DNA of 64,000 nt, taken from Novosphingobium sp. IK01 (lineage in GTDB: Bacteria > Pseudomonadota > Alphaproteobacteria > Sphingomonadales > Sphingomonadaceae). How positions within the stretch are numbered: position 1 is the first letter of the stretch; each line of letters opens with the position of its first letter. The DNA lies in contig NZ_BTFW01000001.1 in NCBI RefSeq assembly GCF_033242265.1, positions 2,159,001-2,223,000 on the forward strand, written 5' to 3'. Both the position numbers and the translations under genes were made by a program. The notes beneath the pieces were generated by a model. The model saw only the letters and a program-made list of their open reading frames with translations. It was not told the origin of the DNA and searched no databases. Below, one piece after another: positions 35,036 through 44,111 of this stretch.

Positions 35036-35214
35036 GAAATTCGCCGAAGATGCGAATTTCAGTTCGGCACCAGCCCGCTCCCGTCCCGAAGAACACGAAA
35101 ACGTCCGGGGGACGTTTTCGCTGAGGGGGCCGACCTCCCATAGGGTACTATCGTTGGGAGATCGGGTGGGGGAGCGGACCGGCGCCGAACGATCCGAAAC
35201 ACAAGTTTCGGATC
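35036..35214. repeat. Composite palindromic repeat, copy 1 (with nested hairpin insertion)
   Basis: Most of the rpmI-metA gap is this element. Hairpin C (GAAATTCGC/GCGAATTTC, 35036-35060) comes first. Then comes a long interrupted dyad whose right arm is 35154-35190 and whose left arm is split into 35063-35082 and 35132-35140. The loop is TAGGGTACTATCGT. Hairpin A (GATCCGAAAC-ACAA-GTTTCGGATC, 35191-35214) overlaps the metA stop codon. The split in the left arm holds an extra segment with its own 11-bp hairpin (35095-35119, CGAAAACGTCC/GGACGTTTTCG). The second copy lies at 51114-51250. Besides this element, the 34891-35212 gap holds only the rpmI ribosome-binding site. Confidence 0.85.
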
Positions 35215-36124
35215 AGACCTGAAGAACGGCCCCGACATCGTCCAGATCGAACGGGGTCGTCTGGTAGACCTCGTTGATCCAGTTGCCGAACAACTGATGC
35301 CCATGGGTGCGCCATGTGTTGCGCGGCAGGTTGGCCGGGTCGTCGTTGCGGTAATAGTGGCGCGGCACCGGGCCCGAGCCGTCGCGGCGATATTCGGTGT
35401 CGAGGGTGAGCGTGTCATACTCAAGATGGTTGAGCATGTGGAGCGCGCGGCGGGCCGGGTCGTCGACCAGACACAGCCCGCTCTCCTCGCTTTCGAGCAG
35501 GACGGTCAGCCCGGCGGGAAGGTCGGCGCTGCGCACCTCGCTCCAGCGCGAGACCGGCACGGGCACCACATCGGACATGCCACGCAGCCAGGGACTGCCC
35601 GAGGCGCGCACCTCATGGTCGAACACGCCATGGGCCTTGGCCGCCAGCGGATGCTTGGGCACGCCGTGGAAATAGTGAAGCGCGGCCATCGCCCCCCAGC
35701 AGATCGTGAGCAGGCGGTGACAGTGGGTCTGGCTCCAGTCGAAGATCCGGCGCAGTTCGTCCCAGTAGGTCACCTCGCCATAGGCCATCGTCTCGACCGG
35801 GGCGCCGGTGATGATCAGCCCGTCGAAACGCTCGGTCTGGATCTCGTCGAACGGACGGTAGAATTCGGCGATGTGCCCGGCCGACGTGGTCTTGCTGACA
35901 TGGCCCGAAAGACGCACCAGCGTCAGTTCGATCTGGAGCGGGGTAGCACCCAGCAGCCGCGCGATCTGGGTCTCGGTGGTGATCTTGTCGGGCATCAGGT
36001 TGAGCAGCGCGATGCGCAAGGGACGGATGTCCTGACGCGCGGCCTCGGTCTCGCCCATGACGATCACGCCCTCGGCCTCAAGGGTGCGGCGGGCGGGGAG
36101 GTTGTCGGCAATCCTGATCGGCAC
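35213..36124 (-). CDS. metA: Homoserine O-acyltransferase MetA (predicted acetyl-CoA type)
   Basis: MetA acylates homoserine in the first committed step of methionine synthesis. The 303-residue protein has the catalytic Cys142 in LLTICWGAMAAL and the His233/Glu235 pair in LNHLEYDTL. Residue 111 is Glu (TGAPVETM). In this family Glu at 111 goes with acetyl-CoA use, whereas Gly goes with succinyl-CoA, so the product is predicted to be O-acetylhomoserine despite the usual succinyltransferase label. The start is a GTG at 36124 behind GAGGAAAG. The upstream in-frame extension contains the leader RNA. The stop overlaps a palindromic repeat. A structured leader suggests control by S-adenosylmethionine. 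Confidence 0.94.
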   Translation of the reverse strand: MPIRIADNLPARRTLEAEGVIVMGETEAARQDIRPLRIALLNLMPDKITTETQIARLLGATPLQIELTLVRLSGHVSKTTSAGHIAEFYRPFDEIQTERFDGLIITGAPVETMAYGEVTYWDELRRIFDWSQTHCHRLLTICWGAMAALHYFHGVPKHPLAAKAHGVFDHEVRASGSPWLRGMSDVVPVPVSRWSEVRSADLPAGLTVLLESEESGLCLVDDPARRALHMLNHLEYDTLTLDTEYRRDGSGPVPRHYYRNDDPANLPRNTWRTHGHQLFGNWINEVYQTTPFDLDDVGAVLQV

Positions 36125-36205
36125 GGGCAGTTCTTTCCTCAAAATCGGCGTAAAGCAGATGGGGAAAGGACGCCTGGGGCTTGCTCCGTTGGATTGCCGG
36201 ATCGG
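36125..36205 (-). promoter_or_regulatory. metA expression platform with anti-Shine-Dalgarno
   Basis: Between the candidate aptamer and the GTG start, CTTTCC (36168-36163) is complementary to GGAAAG of the metA Shine-Dalgarno (36138-36133). GGCGT (36174-36170) can pair with ACGCC (36151-36147). Only one of these two pairings can be fully satisfied, so this region could switch translation on and off. No T-run terminator is seen. Confidence 0.4.
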
Positions 36206-36294
36206 CCACATCCTCCCCCGCCAGGCAGGAGAGCGCCACCTTGCCCGGAACGGCAGGTTGGCGTCGGGGCGTCATCCCCAACTCTTGATGCTGG
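36206..36294 (-). promoter_or_regulatory. Candidate SAM-I/SAM-IV-type riboswitch in the metA leader
   Basis: Read on the minus strand, CCAGCATC (36294-36287) can pair with GATGTGG (36212-36206) as a closing stem P1. Next comes AAGAG and a P2 hairpin (TTGGGG-ATGACG-CCCCGA). After GCCAACC a P3 hairpin forms from CCTGCC and GGGCAAGG, then GGTGGC, and a P4 hairpin CTCTCC/GGGGAG. The order P1, ATCAAGAG, P2, GCCAACC, P3, GGTGGC, P4 parallels SAM-I and SAM-IV riboswitches (ATCnAGAG, GGCAACC, GGTGC). It ends 82 bases before metA. The identification is by eye only. Confidence 0.5.
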
Positions 36295-36440
36295 GGACGA
36301 TGTAGCGGTTGCCCGGACCGATTGCAATGCCCGCCCCTTCCCGCAGCCGAGACGGGCAGGACGGTAACCATGGCATGTCGGCGGAACGCCGATCTGTGAA
36401 AAGGGGCGATCAGTGCCCGTGCGAATGCGAATGCACGCCG

Positions 36441-37232
36441 TTAATGACCATGCGAATGCCCGGCGGCCAGCGCCTCGATCACGTCGTCGAGTCGCGCCGG
36501 ATCGCCCAGCGCGATGACATGGCCTTCCGACCCGGCATGGAGCGGGTCGCCGTTCCAGTCGGCCATCGTGCCCCCGGCCCCTTCGACCACCGGAACCAGC
36601 GCGGCCCAGTCGTGAAGCTTGAGGCCCGCCTCGCACACGATGTCGAGCTGGCCGGTCGCCAGCATCGCATAGTTGTAGCAGTCCCCGCCCATGACCATGC
36701 GGCGATAGTCGGTCTGCGAGGCCAGCGCCATGAAGTGCTCGCCCTCGTGCTGGCTGAAATAGTGCGGGCCAGTGGTGGCGATGGTCGCCTCAGCCAGTTC
36801 GCGGCACGGACGCGTGCGGACCGGCTGGCCGTTGAGCGTGGTGGCCATGCCCGAGGCACCGACCCAGCGTTCCCCCGCAATCGGCTGGTCGATCACACCC
36901 AGAACGGGGAACCCGTCGACCAGCAGCGCGATCAGCGTCCCGAAGATCGCGCGCCCGGCCAGAAAGCCCGCCGTCCCGTCGATGGGGTCGAGCACCCATG
37001 TCCGCCCGGTGCTGCCTTCGCGCGTGCCGAATTCCTCGCCCACGATCCCGTCACGCGGGACTTCGGCGGCCAGAATTGCGCGCATGGCCTCTTCGGCGGC
37101 GCGGTCGGCCAAAGTCACAGGGGTCGCGTCCCCCTTGCGCTCGGCACTGACACTGCGAAAATAGGGGCGAATGGCAGCGCCAGCCGCATCGGCCAAACGC
37201 AGGGCCAGGGCGATGTCGTCATCGAGCTTCAT
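36441..37232 (-). CDS. hisN: Histidinol-phosphatase (inositol monophosphatase family)
   Basis: This 263-residue Mg-dependent phosphatase has the family motifs GEEFG (metal Glu), WVLDPIDGTAGFLAG and GGDCYNYAMLATGQLDIVCEAGLKLHDWAALVPVVEGAGG. The DPIDGTAGF variant, FGTLIALL and the length match HisN, the enzyme that removes phosphate from L-histidinol phosphate in alphaproteobacteria and actinobacteria. A general inositol phosphatase cannot be excluded. The start ATG at 37232 gives MKLDDDIALALRLADAAG, which aligns with the family. The C-terminus ends GHSHGH. Downstream on the same strand is the metA leader. Confidence 0.88.
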   Translation of the reverse strand: MKLDDDIALALRLADAAGAAIRPYFRSVSAERKGDATPVTLADRAAEEAMRAILAAEVPRDGIVGEEFGTREGSTGRTWVLDPIDGTAGFLAGRAIFGTLIALLVDGFPVLGVIDQPIAGERWVGASGMATTLNGQPVRTRPCRELAEATIATTGPHYFSQHEGEHFMALASQTDYRRMVMGGDCYNYAMLATGQLDIVCEAGLKLHDWAALVPVVEGAGGTMADWNGDPLHAGSEGHVIALGDPARLDDVIEALAAGHSHGH

Positions 37233-37364
37233 ACCCTGTGCTTTGCCGATACTGCCGATATGGTCAAGAAGCCCCTCCCTTTTTCGTGCGCGCGGGGATA
37301 GGCAGCGGCGGAGCGATCCGGTCGCGCGACGGATCGGCCAACCGGTTGGAGAGGCGCACGGGAT

Positions 37365-38321
37365 ATGAATCGCAAGAGCACGCCGGTTGCCGCTCCGGCT
37401 GTCGATCCGGCCATCGCACCGGCCAATGGCGTGACGCGCAAGGGCCAGCCCTTGTCCTTCAACCGCGCCCCGGCGGCCGATCTGGCGCCGTGGATCGGTC
37501 GTTTCTACGTGACCGTGGTCGATGCCCCTGACGACTATGCCCTGCAATGCGGACTGCTGAACGACACCTCGTGCATCCGCATCCAGTTGCGCGGCGACTG
37601 GACCGCGCAGACTCGCGACGGCGGAATTGCCGTGGGCCGGTCGGCGCTGTTTTTCGGCCCCAACACCAGACGGATGCCCATTGGCGTCAAGGGCCCTTTT
37701 TCAAGCGTGGGCGTGGTCTTGCGCCCCGGCGCCTGCCATGCGCTGTTCCGCATTGCCGTGCCTGATCTGGTCGACCGGATCACCCCGATCGAAACGGTCG
37801 GCCTGGCCTCGGAAAAAAGCCTCGGCCTGTTCACCCCCGATGCCTCGCCCGAGGACTGGTGCGTGGCCATGGAGGAGGCCCTGCGCGCCATGATCGCCCG
37901 GCAGGGCGGGCACGAGCCCGATCCGGTCACCGCCCGGTTCGAGGCGGCAGCCCTCGCCGATCCGGCCATCCTCGTAGCCGATTTCGTCGAGCAATCGGGG
38001 ATCGAGCAGCGCCGCCTCGAACGGATCGTCCGGCGCGATTTCGGAATCACCCCCAAGCACGTGCTGCGCCGCGCCCGCGCGCTCGACATGGCCAGCCACT
38101 TGCGCGGCGTCGCCGACGAGGCCGAGGCCGAGACGCTCGCCCTGCGCTACTACGACCAGAGCCACCTGATCCGCGAATTCACCGCGATGTTCGGCATGTC
38201 GCCGCGCCAGTTCATCAACACGCCCCAGCCGCTGATGACGCTCAGCCTCGAAAACCGCCAGTCGCGCCGCCTCGAAATGTCCGAACGCATCGCGCCGGGC
38301 GGCCTGCGCCCCTGGCAATGA
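37365..38321 (+). CDS. AraC-family transcriptional regulator
   Basis: This 318-residue protein has a short disordered N-terminus (1-30), an N-terminal sensor domain (about 33-180) and an AraC DNA-binding domain (about 205-290). The family signature is LRYYDQSHLIREFTAMFGMSPRQF. It is similar in layout to the AraC regulator at 33292-34212, including the YYDQ segment and a terminal PQPLM or PHPVM element, so the two look like paralogues. It diverges from hisN (133 bases apart) and is convergent with clpA. No target or ligand can be assigned. Confidence 0.88.
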   Translation: MNRKSTPVAAPAVDPAIAPANGVTRKGQPLSFNRAPAADLAPWIGRFYVTVVDAPDDYALQCGLLNDTSCIRIQLRGDWTAQTRDGGIAVGRSALFFGPNTRRMPIGVKGPFSSVGVVLRPGACHALFRIAVPDLVDRITPIETVGLASEKSLGLFTPDASPEDWCVAMEEALRAMIARQGGHEPDPVTARFEAAALADPAILVADFVEQSGIEQRRLERIVRRDFGITPKHVLRRARALDMASHLRGVADEAEAETLALRYYDQSHLIREFTAMFGMSPRQFINTPQPLMTLSLENRQSRRLEMSERIAPGGLRPWQ

Positions 38322-38346
38322 CCTTGCAAGAGTGGGCCATGCGAAA

Positions 38347-38379
38347 GGGCGGAGAAGCTTGCGCTTCCCCGCCCGTTTC
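38347..38379. terminator. Bidirectional terminator between the AraC gene and clpA
   Basis: GGGCGGAGAAGC pairs with GCTTCCCCGCCC around TTGC with one mismatch. It is flanked by GAAA on one side and GTTTC on the other, between convergent genes. Confidence 0.75.
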
Positions 38380-38411
38380 ATGTGGCCTTCCGCGCCGATC
38401 GCGCGCCGGAC

Positions 38412-40778
<2,367 letters not shown>

Positions 40779-41018
40779 AGGCTCGCTTTCTTGGGCTCAC
40801 TTTGGACCATGACGGAAGAATTCCGCCACGGGATGGTTCCCCTTGCGGGAGAAAAGCATGGCGATGGTTAACCCTGGCCAAACCGAACCTGTCGGTATTC
40901 ACGCAGGATTGAATCGCGCAAAAAGGGTTCATGGCCGCCCGGCCTGAAACCGGCTGCGCCACCAGAGCCACACAGCCTATATGGGGACGCCGCCCCGCAA
41001 GGTGAAGGGCGGCCATCC

Positions 41019-41279
41019 TCATCGTCCGGTTCCCCCGGTCTGGCAGACAGGAGGTGGCGGGGCAGAAGAGGGGGGAGCAGGAGGCGGCGCCCCGAACAGG
41101 GCCTCGGCAGCGGCACGGGTGCGCCCGGCCTTCTCGCGATGGGCGCGGGTCCGGGCGATCTCGGCTTCAAGCAGGGTGATGCGCAAGGACAGCTCGTCCA
41201 CTGACAGCGAGTCGAGCGGCTGGGTCGCCAGTTGGCTGACCAAATCGCCCTTTCGGCGCGGAAGGTCGTCTGCGTCCAT
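41019..41279 (-). CDS. DUF1192 domain-containing small protein
   Basis: This 86-residue protein starts MDADDLPRRKGDLVSQLATQPLDSLSVDELSLRI and continues with a short amphipathic helix LLEAEIARTRAHREKAGRTRAAAEALF, the standard DUF1192 pattern of alphaproteobacteria. The C-terminal 20 residues are Pro/Ala-rich. The helix probably forms a coiled coil. The function is unknown. The ATG at 41279 starts the conserved part. It diverges from the quinone oxidoreductase gene about 100 bases away, a neighbourhood seen in several sphingomonads from memory. Confidence 0.88.
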   Translation of the reverse strand: MDADDLPRRKGDLVSQLATQPLDSLSVDELSLRITLLEAEIARTRAHREKAGRTRAAAEALFGAPPPAPPSSAPPPPVCQTGGTGR

Positions 41280-41379
41280 TGCAATGCATAATGTTGGACG
41301 GCAAACGCTTGCTGTCAACCGGGTGCATGGGTAGGGCTGTGCGTTAAGCGAAAATGACGTGGAACCTGAGGACGGCACG

Positions 41380-42381
41380 ATGCTGAAACTGCCCGCCACG
41401 ATGACTGCCGTAGGCTTCGAAGCCCCGGGCGCACCCGATGTGCTGCGCCCCGAAACATTGCCTGTGCCCGTGCCCGGCCCCGGACAAGTGCTGGTCCGGG
41501 TCGCCTTTGCCGGGGTCAACCGTCCCGATGTGGTCCAGCGACAGGGGTTCTATCCGGCCCCGCCGGGCGCCTCGCCGATTCCCGGCCTGGAAATCGCAGG
41601 CACCGTTGCCGCGCTGGGCGAAGGGGTAACCAGCCTTGTTCCCGGCCAGCAGGTCTGCGCGCTGGTCTCGGGCGGGGGCTATGCCCAATATTGCCTCGCC
41701 CGGGCCGATCACTGCCTGCCCGTGCCCGAGAGCCTTCCGCTCGACCAGGCCGCCGCCCTGCCCGAAACGCTGTTCACCGTCTGGCACAACGTGTTCGAGC
41801 GCGGCTGGGCCTGCGAGGGGGAAACCCTGCTGGTCCACGGCGGCACCAGCGGCATCGGCTCGATGGCGATCATGCTGGGCAAGCTGTTCGGGCTGACCGT
41901 CATCGTCACCTGCGGCGGGCCGGACAAGTGCGCGGCGGCCCTGCGCATCGGCGCGGACCATGCCATCGACTACAAGGCCAGCGATTTCGTCGAGGAAGTC
42001 AAGGCGATCACCGGCGGCAAGGGCGTGGAGATCGTGCTCGACATGGTGGCGGGCGACTATGTCGCGCGCAACATGAAGTGCCTGGCCATGGATGGCCGCC
42101 ATGTGACCATCGCGGTTCAGGGCGGGGTCAAGGCCCAGATCAACATGGCCCAGGTCATGACCCGGCGCCTCACCCTCACCGGATCGACGCTGCGCGCGCG
42201 CTCCGACAGCTTCAAGGCCCTGCTCACGGCAGAAATCCTCCAGACGGTCTGGCCGCTGGTCGCCCAGGGCAAGCTGCGCCCGATCATGGACCAGGCCTTC
42301 GCCCTGGAAGAGGCCGCCGCCGCCCACACGCGAATGGAAGCAGGCACTCATATCGGCAAGATCGTGCTCGCGGTGGCCTGA
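41380..42381 (+). CDS. NAD(P)H:quinone oxidoreductase (MDR, PIG3-like)
   Basis: This 333-residue enzyme is a zinc-free medium-chain dehydrogenase/reductase. It has GroES-like N-terminal features (VLVRVAFAGVNRPDVVQRQGFYPAPPG) and a Rossmann domain with LVHGGTSGIGSMAIML as the nucleotide loop. The catalytic zinc ligands of alcohol dehydrogenases are missing, as in quinone reductases of the PIG3/QorB type. The probable job is one- or two-electron reduction of quinones with NADPH. ATG at 41380 has GAGGACGGC upstream; ATG at 41401 is the alternative. Confidence 0.9.
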   Translation: MLKLPATMTAVGFEAPGAPDVLRPETLPVPVPGPGQVLVRVAFAGVNRPDVVQRQGFYPAPPGASPIPGLEIAGTVAALGEGVTSLVPGQQVCALVSGGGYAQYCLARADHCLPVPESLPLDQAAALPETLFTVWHNVFERGWACEGETLLVHGGTSGIGSMAIMLGKLFGLTVIVTCGGPDKCAAALRIGADHAIDYKASDFVEEVKAITGGKGVEIVLDMVAGDYVARNMKCLAMDGRHVTIAVQGGVKAQINMAQVMTRRLTLTGSTLRARSDSFKALLTAEILQTVWPLVAQGKLRPIMDQAFALEEAAAAHTRMEAGTHIGKIVLAVA

Positions 42382-42581
42382 AAAGGCTCCGAAATGCGGG
42401 CAATCACGCCCGCCTCGCGCAAAAGACCTTGCCGTTTGACGCCTGCTGGCTTACATCGTCGCGCAAGAGTGGCCGCTCCGCGATGGGGCGGCCCTTATTG
42501 TTTCCGCGCTGATTTCGGCCCTTTCGCCCACGCTTTGTCTCGTGCAAATCTGGGCACCGGGACAACAAGAGGACCACCGCC

Positions 42582-43292
42582 GTGAGCAACCAGCCCACGT
42601 ATCCGCTGATGCCGCATGCCACCGCTTCGTGGCTTGTCGACAATACGGCGCTGACTTTCGAGCAGATCGCCGAATTCTGCGGGCTGCACATCCTCGAAGT
42701 GCAGGCCATGGCCGACGATCTGGCCGGCGCCAAGTATACCGGGCGCAACCCGCTGCACTCGGGCGAACTGACCCAGGCCGAAATCGACCGCGGCCAGACC
42801 AGCCCCGAATATCGCCTGAAGATGCAGCGCGCGCCGCTCGCCGTGAGCCGCACCAAGGGCCCGCGCTACACCCCGGTGTCCAAGCGCCAGGACAAGCCCG
42901 ACGGCATCGCCTGGATCCTGCGCCACCACCCGGAAATCTCCGATGCGCAGATCGGCAAGCTGATCGGCACCACGCGCACGACGATCGCGGCGATTCGCGA
43001 CCGCAGCCACTGGAACATCGGCAACATCAACCCCAAGGACCCGGTGACGCTGGGCCTGTGCTCGCAGCGCGAACTCGACATGCTGGTGAGCAAGGCGTCC
43101 AAGCGCGCCGGCGCCCCGGCGGACGAGGAACTGCCGGGCACCGACCGCCTCGGCTCCGACCGCGACGCCCTGATCGAGGAACTGCGCGCCGAGCGCGAGG
43201 CCCACACCAAGGCCCTGTCCGAAGCGGCCCAGCACGCCGAAGCCATGGCCTGGCTGGAAGCCCGCCGCGCCGAGGGCATCTCGGACAGCTGA
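42582..43292 (+). CDS. trcR: Cell-cycle transcriptional regulator TrcR (DUF1013)
   Basis: This 236-residue protein belongs to the DUF1013/TrcR family, found almost only in alphaproteobacteria. It begins with the conserved LMPHATASWLVDNTALTFEQIAEFCGLHILEVQAMAD, includes a helix-turn-helix-like RHHPEISDAQIGKLIGTTRTTIAAIRDRSHW, and ends in a charged coiled coil (about 190-230). In Caulobacter-type systems TrcR associates with RNA polymerase and cell-cycle genes. The start is a GTG with AGAGGA nine bases upstream; an internal ATG at 42609 begins the conserved block. A strong terminator follows. Confidence 0.9.
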   Translation: MSNQPTYPLMPHATASWLVDNTALTFEQIAEFCGLHILEVQAMADDLAGAKYTGRNPLHSGELTQAEIDRGQTSPEYRLKMQRAPLAVSRTKGPRYTPVSKRQDKPDGIAWILRHHPEISDAQIGKLIGTTRTTIAAIRDRSHWNIGNINPKDPVTLGLCSQRELDMLVSKASKRAGAPADEELPGTDRLGSDRDALIEELRAEREAHTKALSEAAQHAEAMAWLEARRAEGISDS

Positions 43293-43318
43293 GCCCGTTC
43301 GGCCCTGTAGCAAAACAC

Positions 43319-43356
43319 AAAAAAGGCCGTCCGCAGCGATGCGGGCGGCCTTTTTT
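43319..43356 (+). terminator. Rho-independent terminator of trcR
   Basis: GGCCGTCCGCA and TGCGGGCGGCC pair with one G-U, around GCGA, flanked by AAAAAA and TTTTTT. It can act in either direction. Confidence 0.92.
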
Positions 43357-43367
43357 GTTTATTCCCG

Positions 43368-43472
43368 CCCCTCCGTCAGGCCTTCGGCCTGCCACCTCCC
43401 CATTTCATGGGGAGGATCTTGCGGTCCTCCCCGCTTGCGGGGAGGTGGCAGCCCGAAGGGCTGACGGAGGGG
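43368..43472. repeat. Long REP-like inverted repeat
   Basis: A left arm at 43368-43401 (CCCCTCCGTCAGGCCTTC, then GGCCTGCCACCTCCCC) and a right arm at 43438-43472 are near-perfect complements. The spacer holds a second small dyad (GGGGAGGA/TCCTCCCC). Arms carrying a GCCCGAAGGGC-type centre and CACCTCCCC are a pattern common between genes in sphingomonads. The element sits between the trcR terminator and the end of the CBS gene and may also end CBS transcription. Confidence 0.8.
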
Positions 43473-43485
43473 AAATAGAGCGCGA

Positions 43486-43917
43486 TCAGGCCGACTGGAT
43501 ATAGCTGCGCATGGCGTCCGCCTCGGCCTCGATCCGGTCGAGACGATGCTTCACCAGATCGCCGATCGAGATGAAGGCCACCATCTTCCCGTTCTCGATC
43601 ACCGGCAGGTGGCGGAACCGGCGGTGAGTCATCAGGGCAAGGGCGTCCATGACCGCGATGTCGGGCGTGACCGTCACCACCGAAGCGGTCATCACCGCGC
43701 TGACCGGCAGACGCAACGCATCGTCGCCATGGTCCTTGAGCGCCCTGATCACGTCACGTTCGGAAAAAACACCGGCCACCGGGCCATTCCCGTCGAGAAC
43801 GGGCAATGCACCGATCTTGTGTGCGGTCAGGACTTCAATAGCGTCGGCCACCGTGTCTGCGGCATGGATGGCCCATACTTGTCCGTTACGATCATCGATC
43901 AATCGAGCAATGGTCAT
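43486..43917 (-). CDS. CBS-domain pair protein
   Basis: This 143-residue protein consists of two CBS motifs and little else. CBS1 (about 10-65) contains ADAIEVLTAHKIGALPVLDGNGPVAGVFSERDVIRAL. CBS2 (about 75-130) contains VTPDIAVMDALALMTHRRFRHLPVIENGKMVAFISIGDLVKHRL. Such stand-alone pairs bind adenosine nucleotides and modulate partner enzymes or channels. The partner is unknown. It is read in the same direction as the TonB-dependent receptor upstream, but about 195 bases separate them. Confidence 0.9.
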   Translation of the reverse strand: MTIARLIDDRNGQVWAIHAADTVADAIEVLTAHKIGALPVLDGNGPVAGVFSERDVIRALKDHGDDALRLPVSAVMTASVVTVTPDIAVMDALALMTHRRFRHLPVIENGKMVAFISIGDLVKHRLDRIEAEADAMRSYIQSA

Positions 43918-44111
43918 GATGCTGGCTCCTCTTCCCGACGGGTGGTTTTGACCTCCTCGTGTTCACATGGATCATGACACGTTCCGGGCGAAGGGCAAGA
44001 GCTATCCCGAAGACCTAGGTATTGGCGCAGCCCTTGCGTTCACGCGCCTTTCAGGCCCCACCACAGTCAAGCCCGCAAGAGCGACCTTGGTGCCATGCGC
44101 CCCCCTCCCCT

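Noticed and set aside
35036-35214. Hairpins of the composite repeat as ordinary terminators
   Set aside because: There are no T-runs, and the same three modules recur at 51114-51250 beside an unrelated gene, so a repeat family is the better description, even if it also ends transcription.
43368-43472. Inverted repeat as insertion-sequence ends
   Set aside because: The arms are only about 36 bases apart and enclose no transposase or target duplication.
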